This document shows, one piece after another, positions 1 to 5,746 of a stretch of 5,746 nt of DNA; the first letter of the stretch is position 1; each line of letters opens with the position of its first letter. Source of the DNA: an uncultured Planctomycetaceae bacterium (GTDB taxonomy: Bacteria; Planctomycetota; Planctomycetia; Pirellulales; Pirellulaceae); NCBI GenBank assembly GCA_937967755.1, contig CALBTA010000077.1, positions 1-5,746 on the forward strand. The letters run 5' to 3'. The translations under genes were made by a program, and so were the position numbers. The notes beneath the pieces are model-generated. The model made no database searches. It saw nothing but the letters and a program-made list of their open reading frames with translations, and had not been told where the DNA came from.

Positions 1-1746
1 CCACTTCTCTATATACACTGGCCCTGTCAGGACGATCTTTCCTCTAGCCTGCCGATCGTCCCACTCTTCCAGCAGTTTTAGCTGGCTCGCCTCGATGTCT
101 TGCCAGTTCGGGTCGAAAGCGACGATGCAATCGTATTGGAAGAGTTCGTCCGCATCTTCCGGGAACGCGTACAGAATGTCGTCGGCCTCTTGCGAAATTC
201 CGGGTCGGCCGGTTTGCAGGAAGACGTCAACGATCACTTCATTGTCGCGGTAGAGCTGGTTCCGCAAGAAACGGAACTCACGAGTCGGGCCGCCTGCCAA
301 GAGCAGCACCCGCGTACGCCGTTCCACGTTCTGCACGATTGCCTCTCGCTGGTTGTCGGCTCCGTTGTGATCGCCCCGCGGCGGTTCGATACGAACCTGA
401 TATACGCGGCGACCGGGCAAACCTTCGGGCTCTAACTCAAACTTCACCGGAATCAGTTCGCCGGCTTCGCCGGTGCGAATGCTGAAGTCGTCTTCGAACC
501 GAACTTCGCGGGCCCCTTCGTCCTGGCCATAGGGGTAGGAGTAGAGTTCAACTTTCAGCTTGCGGTCGCCCATGCCGGTGGATTGGACGAAGCCCGTGAT
601 CGAAAACGCGTCGCCGGGATAAACTCGCGCAGGGGCTTCGATATCCACGACCGCGACGTTTGCGGGGCGAGTGACGGTACCCATCCCGACCGCGTAGATG
701 GGCACGTTGGCTTCCTGGGCCAGCGAAATCGCATCGCCGTAAGGTAAGCCCGCGTTGCTTTGCCCGTCGGATACAAGGATGATTCCGGCGATCGGTTGCC
801 CGCGCGTGCGGTTGACCGTCGCCATCAATGCTTCGCCCAAGCGGGTTTCGCTTCCCGCGGGCGTGAGTTTCTGCTGCCAATCGACGTCAGGCTCGGGCCG
901 CGGAACTTGCCGCGGAGAATTCGCCGCACTTTCGCGGTCCAACCGTGCTTGCAATTGGGCTAAGCTCTCACTGCCCACGACTGCTGCGAGGCTGATTTGT
1001 GAGTAGGCCAAGTGCGCCGTGGCCGCCAACAGAGCCCCGCTAGCGAGCATCACCACACCCGCAAGCAAAGCCCAAGAGGGCCAGGCACCGTTGGAGTTGG
1101 ATGAGAAGATATATAGCAGCACTGAGGGTATCGAGGCCGCAATCAGCAGAGCGGCGAAGAGAAATAGCCTGCGGGAAGAGGACAGTTGATCGGCCAGCGA
1201 CACGGGCGGCGCGGCAGGCGCATCAGCCGCGGTGTCGCTCTCTTCGCCCAACTTTGGGTAGGCGGCCAATTCAACGGGCTGTTCGCTTTCGTCAAAACGC
1301 ATGACCAGCAACTCATGGCTTTGGCGAAGGTCGTTGATGATTTTGCCGCGCGATAGTTGACTGACGACCAGATCGATGCGCCGTTTGCCCGCGGCGCTGC
1401 CCGCATCTTCGTTATCCTCCAGCCCCATACTTTGGCTGCCGTCAAGCAACATAACGACCTTGGAGTTTTGCAGCACTTTTTGCTGCGTGCTCTTCTCCAA
1501 ATTCATAAACGTGAAAAGCAGCCCCGCCAGCGCAAAAATACGTAAGCCGGCCAAGGCGATGGCCACCGGTGCGGGCAAGTCGTGCGCATCGCGGCGGTAC
1601 ATGAAGACGACGAATGCCACAACGGCGACGCCAATACCCGCCACCAGTAGCCAGTGCCACCACACTCCCAACGACTCGGTCCGCGCGAGCGAGTACTTGG
1701 TCGTGGAAATTGTTTGGGCCAGCAAAGCCGAGGTTGGCGCGATCAT
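1..1746 (-). CDS. Membrane-anchored VWA protein with split VWA domain and GATase1-like region (C-terminus outside window)
   Basis: The frame is open for 582 codons from the ATG at 1744-1746 to the window edge, with no stop on reading every codon. Two N-terminal membrane helices are seen at about 28-50 (LGVWWHWLLVAGIGVAVVAF) and 59-81. A VWA domain begins with VVMLLDGSQSM (DxSxS at 102-106). Its second half carries T301 in ETRLGEAL and ILVSDGQSNAG (D327), so all metal-site elements are present. Between the halves lies an insert with an acidic/Ala-Pro linker (about 167-182) and two further hydrophobic helices (about 194-215 and 223-244). Residues 363-470 look Ig-like (NVAVVDIEAPARVYPGDAFS). From about 477 a glutamine amidotransferase-like region begins (RVLLLAGGPTREFRFLRNQL), cut by the window edge. 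Its only visible Cys (C540) lies in a predicted strand, so no nucleophile elbow is seen. The start overlaps the preceding stop by 4 nt and has a good ribosome site. A partner of the BatA-like protein is inferred; the substrate is unknown. Confidence 0.9.
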   Translation of the reverse strand, partial: MIAPTSALLAQTISTTKYSLARTESLGVWWHWLLVAGIGVAVVAFVVFMYRRDAHDLPAPVAIALAGLRIFALAGLLFTFMNLEKSTQQKVLQNSKVVMLLDGSQSMGLEDNEDAGSAAGKRRIDLVVSQLSRGKIINDLRQSHELLVMRFDESEQPVELAAYPKLGEESDTAADAPAAPPVSLADQLSSSRRLFLFAALLIAASIPSVLLYIFSSNSNGAWPSWALLAGVVMLASGALLAATAHLAYSQISLAAVVGSESLAQLQARLDRESAANSPRQVPRPEPDVDWQQKLTPAGSETRLGEALMATVNRTRGQPIAGIILVSDGQSNAGLPYGDAISLAQEANVPIYAVGMGTVTRPANVAVVDIEAPARVYPGDAFSITGFVQSTGMGDRKLKVELYSYPYGQDEGAREVRFEDDFSIRTGEAGELIPVKFELEPEGLPGRRVYQVRIEPPRGDHNGADNQREAIVQNVERRTRVLLLAGGPTREFRFLRNQLYRDNEVIVDVFLQTGRPGISQEADDILYAFPEDADELFQYDCIVAFDPNWQDIEASQLKLLEEWDDRQARGKIVLTGPVYIEKW

Positions 1747-4193
1747 CGTGCGGCTCCTCGGGCGGTAGAGGCTTGTAGTTGTGAATGACCACCGCGTGCT
1801 CCGCTGGCGCTGGGGTGGTAGCTGGCCCAATAGGCCATCAACTGCTCGCACACAAGCAGCGCGATCAGAATGTAAAGCAAGATTTCACTGATGTGGCTTT
1901 TTGATTCACCCCCTGCTTCGTGCCGCATTTCGCCCGCGCGGTGATACGCGACGCCGGCTTCCAACTTTCCGGTCAAATCCGACCCGCTCAAGCGGTCCAG
2001 GTCGCCCTCTTCGGGGTCGACGTTAAACGCAAACCGGTCAACCTCCAATTCACCCAGCTTCTTTGCGGCCCAAATTTCATAAATACCTTGTTGATCGGTC
2101 GCCGCCGAATTCGACGGGTACAGGCGCTGCAAGCCAAGCGCCAACGACAAGACTTCTCCCTCGGCGGCGGTCCCGTCGGAATTCTCCGCTTTGGTGACGC
2201 GAGCTTTCGTAGCGACTGGTTTACGCGAAGTGGGTGAGACTGCCGGAACAATGAACCTGGCATCTTCCTGGTAAACCTCCGGATCCCAGTTGGTATTCAC
2301 GCTGGTGCCGACCAGACGTGATTGATCCGTTCGCAGCGGCGCAGCAATATATCCGTGCAGTAATAACATCGTGGCCGGGAAACTTGCTTCACCTTTCCAA
2401 TTATTCCACAGCGGAGCGGCCGTGGTGTTCCAGGCGATCACCCGCCCTTGGCCGAATTTCTTTTCGGCAACCAGCGGAGTCTTCGCCTTGTCGCGGAGGG
2501 TCGCCAGCACTTCGGTCGTCTCGCCCGCTGACGGAGACCAGCCCGGCGCTGTGAGGTAATACGTTCCGATCATCACGCCCCGGCGGAACAGCGCGCCGGT
2601 TTCCCGATGGTTGAAAACCTCCAGAATCGGGTGTTCAACCGCTTCGAAGTCCGGCACTCGCTGCTCGTCATCGACGTCGCCCAAGGTGAGAAGTTCCAGC
2701 TTGTCCAGCGGCATCGGCATCAGCCCTTCGCCCTCGGCGTAGAACTGTTCGCGGTAGTAGGTCGGATTGACGTTTTCGCCCAGGAATATCGCCAGCCCAC
2801 CGCCGGCAGCCACGTAAGATTCCAGTTTTTCTCTGGCGACTTCGTCTAAGCGCGGCACGTCCAACAAGTAGACCGCCCGATAGGTGCGTTGCAATTCGTC
2901 GAGCGTGACGTTGTTCAGGTACTCCGGCTGCTTAACGGTCGGCACGATACCAGTCAGCGCCCCGCTTCGCCCGTCGGCGTCCACAATGGCGCTGCGCGGG
3001 CGGAACACCGAAGTCAGGTAGAACGCGTGGCGGTCCTCGTCGTGTCCATCCACGATCAAGACCGGTTCGCCTTCAGGCAGATCGACCACACAGTAGCGCA
3101 AATTGTCAACATCCACCGCATCCTCAGGAAGCTTCGCTTCCACGACATGTTTGCCGGGGACGGGAAAACGAACTTGAACTCGCCGGCTTGCCGACTCGCC
3201 TGCGGCCAGGCTTTTGATGGTTTCGCTGCGCCGGTCGAGGGCTTGCGGCTTGATCTCAGCAGGGTCGTCGCCGTGCCGCGTGCGGTTGAACTCCTCGTAA
3301 GAGTACGAAGTAACGGTTAGTTCAACATCCGTCGCGGTTTCCGGACCAAAGTTTTTTACGGTCATCGTGACGAACAAAGGAACGCCTGCGGAACGGGTAC
3401 CTTCGGTCGGCGCGAGGTAAGTGACCGCCAGGTTCGGTTGCTGAGACTCAACGCAATCGACCAGGTTGATTTCAGCGCCGGCTTGCTCCCAGGCGGATAG
3501 CCGCGCGTCGATGCCCGTTGGGTTTTCCCAATCGCGGTTGCGAAAGTCGCTGATTAGATACACCACGCGCGACTGATCGCTTTCCTGCTTCAACAACCCA
3601 TCGAGCAGCGCCAACGCCGGTTCGGCATTGCCAGAGAACTGTGATACTTCCATTCCGGCAAGGTTCGCCTTGAACGATGGGCGCCACTTTCTATCGGCCA
3701 ACGGTTGATCGCTAACGTCCGCGACCAATCCGGCGTTGGCTCCCCGGCCTGCCTGCGCGGCCTGGCTGTAGCGGATCAGGGTAATCTTCTGTTGAATCTC
3801 TTCCGCGCCAGCCCGCTCGATGAGGTTACCTACAACGTCTTTCGCCCGGCTGAAAGCGGTCTCGCCCGCGTTGCGGTCGCTCATTGAGAAACTATCGTCC
3901 AGCAGCACATAGTGATGCGTTACCTTTCCGCCAAACAGCTTGGCCCAACGATCTGGGGGAACCCATTGCGCCATGATTGTCACGACGGCCGCGATTGCCG
4001 CCATCCGCATCAACAGCAAGATCAGTTGTTTCAGCCAAATCCACTTGCGATGTTTCTTATAGCTCGCCAGCAGAAACTCCATCGCCGCCCACTTCACGCG
4101 CTTGTGCCGCATCATGTTGATCAAATGGATCAACAACGGCACCGCGACAAGTGCGAACGCCCAGGCGATTGGTGAGTGGATGAAGTTGAACAT
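1743..4193 (-). CDS. BatA-type membrane protein: BatA N-terminal region, VWA, Ig-like and GATase1-like domains
   Basis: An 816-residue membrane protein. It begins with the BatA (aerotolerance regulator N-terminal) region: helix one at about 9-27, a strongly basic loop (RHKRVK at 30-35, KKHRK at 46-50), then helix two at about 55-77. The basic loop should be cytosolic, placing the rest outside the cytoplasm. A VWA domain follows with the metal motif DDSFS at 99-103 and ISDF with D216; the usual metal-site Thr is not evident. Residues 273-355 look like a CARDB/Ig-like beta domain (VTMTVKNFGPETATDVELTV). Residues 375-620 resemble a class I glutamine amidotransferase-like fold (EPVLIVDGHDE, then YVAAGGGLAIFLGENV). 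Its only cysteines (247, 368, 782) do not sit at a nucleophile elbow, so catalysis is unlikely. A C-terminal helix at about 769-790 ends in a basic, probably cytosolic tail. The start lies 9 nt after the DUF58 stop, with only a weak GGAA about 13 nt upstream. The gene ends in an ATGA overlap. Related to Bat-operon proteins; specific function unknown. Confidence 0.9.
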   Translation of the reverse strand: MFNFIHSPIAWAFALVAVPLLIHLINMMRHKRVKWAAMEFLLASYKKHRKWIWLKQLILLLMRMAAIAAVVTIMAQWVPPDRWAKLFGGKVTHHYVLLDDSFSMSDRNAGETAFSRAKDVVGNLIERAGAEEIQQKITLIRYSQAAQAGRGANAGLVADVSDQPLADRKWRPSFKANLAGMEVSQFSGNAEPALALLDGLLKQESDQSRVVYLISDFRNRDWENPTGIDARLSAWEQAGAEINLVDCVESQQPNLAVTYLAPTEGTRSAGVPLFVTMTVKNFGPETATDVELTVTSYSYEEFNRTRHGDDPAEIKPQALDRRSETIKSLAAGESASRRVQVRFPVPGKHVVEAKLPEDAVDVDNLRYCVVDLPEGEPVLIVDGHDEDRHAFYLTSVFRPRSAIVDADGRSGALTGIVPTVKQPEYLNNVTLDELQRTYRAVYLLDVPRLDEVAREKLESYVAAGGGLAIFLGENVNPTYYREQFYAEGEGLMPMPLDKLELLTLGDVDDEQRVPDFEAVEHPILEVFNHRETGALFRRGVMIGTYYLTAPGWSPSAGETTEVLATLRDKAKTPLVAEKKFGQGRVIAWNTTAAPLWNNWKGEASFPATMLLLHGYIAAPLRTDQSRLVGTSVNTNWDPEVYQEDARFIVPAVSPTSRKPVATKARVTKAENSDGTAAEGEVLSLALGLQRLYPSNSAATDQQGIYEIWAAKKLGELEVDRFAFNVDPEEGDLDRLSGSDLTGKLEAGVAYHRAGEMRHEAGGESKSHISEILLYILIALLVCEQLMAYWASYHPSASGARGGHSQLQASTARGAAR
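1754..1759 (-). promoter_or_regulatory. Ribosome binding site GAGGAG of the second VWA gene
   Basis: On the minus strand GAGGAG lies 7 nt before the ATG at 1744-1746, inside the last codons of the BatA-like gene. It is the only strong Shine-Dalgarno-like match among the three visible gene starts and supports choosing this ATG, which also forms an ATGA overlap with the preceding stop. Confidence 0.7.
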
Positions 4194-4202
4194 GACAGCA
4201 AG

Positions 4203-5123
4203 TCAATTCCGATGATGCATTCCCAACCGATTGCTCAGGTAATTTGCCAACACGGCGTCCAGCGGGTCGCTGGTGCGGATCAGAGCGTAGTCGATGGTGT
4301 TCCGCGCGCAGGCGCGGCGGGTCGTGTCCAGGAAACGGGTTAGCTCTTGCATGTAGCCGTCGCGCAGCGCCCTCGGGTTACAATTAAGAAACTCATCCAT
4401 TTCCAGGCCGTCGAATCGAGTCGGTCCGGTGAACGGAAAATCGAGCTCGTCGTCGTCCATGATGTGCAGCACCATCACATCGTGGCCCCGCTGTCTCAAC
4501 AACCGCAGCCCTTTCATCATGCCCGCTTGATCCAGTTCTCCGCCTTTGCTGGCGAGCATGTCGCTGATGAAGATCATCATTCCGCGGCGCGGGTAAGTCT
4601 CGGCGACCTCCCGGAGGATAGAATACATCTCCGTTTTCTCGCGCGGGGTCGTGACGTTCAAAGCCTCAATGACGCTGTGCAAATGCGTCCGCTTGCTGCG
4701 CAGCGGAACCTTCATGCGGGCAGTTTCATCAAACGCCACACAACCGACCGCGTCTTGCTGACGCAGCAGTAAGTACGCCAGGCTGGAAGCCGCGGTGCAC
4801 GCATATTCATACTTGTTCAACGGCCCTCCGCCGTATTGCATGCTGGCCGAAACATCGACCAACAGTGTGCAACGCAAGTTGGTATCTTCTTCGAACTGCT
4901 TGATCACAGCGCGGTCATGCTTTGCGAAGATTTTCCAGTCGAGATGGCGAAGGTCGTCACCGCGAACATATTCACGGTGCTGCACGAACTCGACACTTTG
5001 CCCGAAGTACGGACTGCGGTGCATGCCCGACAAGAAGCCTTCGACGATATGCCGCGCCCGCAACTCCATGCGGCTGATGCGTTTGATCGCCTCAGGATGC
5101 AAAAATCTTTTGGAATCGGGCAT
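4203..5123 (-). CDS. DUF58 domain protein with VWA-like fold (soluble, 306 aa)
   Basis: A cytosolic DUF58 protein, the standard genetic partner of MoxR ATPases. The DUF58 signature is clear at about residues 44-80: [20 protein letters not shown] followed by [19 protein letters not shown]-like core follows, with the metal-site motif DVSAS at residues 90-94 and a later Asp in ISDM (D188). No transmembrane segment or signal peptide is visible, so it belongs to the short (about 300 aa) class rather than the longer class that has N-terminal membrane helices. The ATG at 5121-5123 is preferred because the N-terminal [24 protein letters not shown] stretch resembles planctomycete relatives from its first residues. 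It forces a 32-nt overlap with moxR. The nearest purine-rich stretch (AAGGAAG, 5139-5145) is about 15 nt upstream, too far to be a good ribosome site. The next gene starts 9 nt after its stop. The biochemical role is not established for this family; acting as adaptor or substrate of MoxR is inferred. Confidence 0.95.
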   Translation of the reverse strand: MPDSKRFLHPEAIKRISRMELRARHIVEGFLSGMHRSPYFGQSVEFVQHREYVRGDDLRHLDWKIFAKHDRAVIKQFEEDTNLRCTLLVDVSASMQYGGGPLNKYEYACTAASSLAYLLLRQQDAVGCVAFDETARMKVPLRSKRTHLHSVIEALNVTTPREKTEMYSILREVAETYPRRGMMIFISDMLASKGGELDQAGMMKGLRLLRQRGHDVMVLHIMDDDELDFPFTGPTRFDGLEMDEFLNCNPRALRDGYMQELTRFLDTTRRACARNTIDYALIRTSDPLDAVLANYLSNRLGMHHRN

Positions 5124-5746
5124 CGTTGGTTAGTTCGTCTTCCTTGGTGGGCGTGGCGGCGACCAGGCGGTCGACGACGTCGTCTTGCGTGACGCCGTCG
5201 CTCTCGGCGGCGAAGTTGACCACCATTCGGTGGCGCAGCACCGGTTTGGCCAGCGTGCTGACATCCTCGGTCGAAACGTGCGTGCGGCCATGCAGCAGCG
5301 CCCGAGCCTTCGCCCCTAAGATCAAAAACTGAACCGCCCGCGGGCCGGCACCCCAGGCCACCATATCTTGCACAAAATCAGGCACGCCCGGCGAGCCGAC
5401 GCGCGTTTGCCGCACCAAAGACAGAGCGTACCGAATCACGTGATCGGTGACGGGAACCTCGCGGACCAATTTTTGCAACTCGATGATTTCATCGCCTGTC
5501 AGCACCGGCGTAATGTCGTCGTGCAGCGTTTGCGTCGTTCGGCGAGCGATTTCAAACTCGTCCTGGAAATTTGGATAGTCGACGAACACCTTGAACATGA
5601 AGCGGTCTTGTTGCGCCTCAGGCAGCGGATACGTTCCTTCCTGTTCGATCGGGTTCTGCGTGGCGAGGACGAAGAACGGATCGCTAAGTTGATGCCGCAC
5701 CCGGCCGACTGTCACCTGGCGTTCCTGCATTGCTTCCAACAGCGCG
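5092..5746 (-). CDS. moxR: MoxR-family AAA+ ATPase, C-terminal part (5' end outside window)
   Basis: This is the C-terminal 217 residues of a MoxR-type AAA+ ATPase, a cytosolic hexameric chaperone-like machine that works with VWA-domain partners. The visible chain starts inside the conserved [14 protein letters not shown] segment that follows Walker B in this family. The TTG at 5737-5739 is therefore an internal Leu codon, not a start. Sensor 1 is seen as ATQNP (5650-5664), followed by [17 protein letters not shown], whose DRF arginine is the usual Arg-finger position. A sensor 2-like GAGPRA lies further on, in the helical lid, where most relatives have GASPRA. Walker A and Walker B lie beyond the window, so ATPase competence cannot be judged here. 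The gene ends in TGA at 5092-5094 and overlaps the start of the DUF58 gene by 32 nt, the classic partner arrangement. The symbol is a family-level label only. Family assignment is very secure. Confidence 0.95.
   Translation of the reverse strand, partial: ALLEAMQERQVTVGRVRHQLSDPFFVLATQNPIEQEGTYPLPEAQQDRFMFKVFVDYPNFQDEFEIARRTTQTLHDDITPVLTGDEIIELQKLVREVPVTDHVIRYALSLVRQTRVGSPGVPDFVQDMVAWGAGPRAVQFLILGAKARALLHGRTHVSTEDVSTLAKPVLRHRMVVNFAAESDGVTQDDVVDRLVAATPTKEDELTNDARFQKIFAS

Noticed and set aside
100..435. Plus-strand open frame of 111 codons
   Set aside because: Antisense to the GATase-like part of the left gene, which remains open across the whole region.
458..475. Short cgccgg direct repeat
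   Set aside because: Two copies 9 nt apart encode a Gly-Glu-Ala-Gly-Glu stretch in frame. This is coding composition, with no sign of a regulatory or mobile repeat.
548..880. Minus-strand open frame of 110 codons
   Set aside because: It is a different frame of the same strand inside the split VWA domain. Its Arg-rich translation is unlike a protein, while the main frame gives SDGQSNAG and T-R-L-G motifs.
1376..1768. Plus-strand open frame of 130 codons
   Set aside because: Antisense to the N-terminal helices and the VWA start of the left gene. Its low-complexity Ala/Thr composition is what the complement of that coding frame gives.
1442..1792. Minus-strand open frame of 116 codons across the junction of the two VWA genes
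   Set aside because: It is out of frame with both real genes, and its Arg/Gly/Ala-rich product has no domain. The ATGA junction and membrane helices in the other frames explain the DNA better.
2889..3320. Plus-strand open frame of 143 codons
   Set aside because: It lies wholly antisense to the BatA-like gene, whose domains are recognisable; its product has no family resemblance. Typical shadow in GC-rich coding DNA.
4347..4772. Plus-strand open frame of 141 codons
   Set aside because: Antisense to the DUF58 core, with no recognisable motif and no independent promoter or ribosome-site signal.
5737..5739. TTG as a start codon for the MoxR gene
   Set aside because: The codons before it (Ala-Leu) continue the conserved [10 protein letters not shown] segment, so the gene is truncated by the window edge rather than starting here.

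Overview
The window is one densely packed stretch of a minus-strand operon with essentially no non-coding DNA. In transcription order (high to low coordinates) it holds four genes: the C-terminal two thirds of a MoxR-family AAA+ ATPase (cut by the window's right edge), a short soluble DUF58 protein with a VWA-like core, a large BatA-type membrane protein with a VWA domain, and a second membrane-anchored VWA protein whose C-terminus runs off the left edge. The junctions are a 32-nt overlap, a 9-nt gap and a 4-nt ATGA overlap, so the genes are almost certainly co-transcribed and at least partly translationally coupled. No RNA gene, mobile element, CRISPR array, promoter or terminator is visible. 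The operon promoter must lie beyond position 5746 and its end before position 1.

The gene order MoxR / DUF58 / BatA-like (about 800 aa) / second large VWA membrane protein is, from general knowledge, a recurrent layout in Planctomycetota. The DUF58 N-terminus (FLHPEAI...) and the domain make-up of the two large proteins also look planctomycete, possibly Pirellulales. That assignment is inference from protein resemblance, since no taxonomic marker gene is present.

Functionally, MoxR ATPases act as chaperone-like machines working with VWA proteins, and the DUF58 protein is the usual soluble partner. The two membrane proteins probably hold VWA, Ig-like and glutamine-amidotransferase-like domains outside the cytoplasm, anchored by N-terminal helix pairs (plus a C-terminal helix in the BatA-like protein). 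A plausible picture is a cytosolic MoxR-DUF58 pair feeding or controlling a membrane VWA complex, as in Bat (aerotolerance) operons. The actual substrate cannot be read from the sequence.

The most unusual point is in the leftmost gene: its VWA domain appears to be split by an insert of about 120 residues that contains a predicted transmembrane hairpin. The operon type itself is known, and I see no evidence for an entirely new system.
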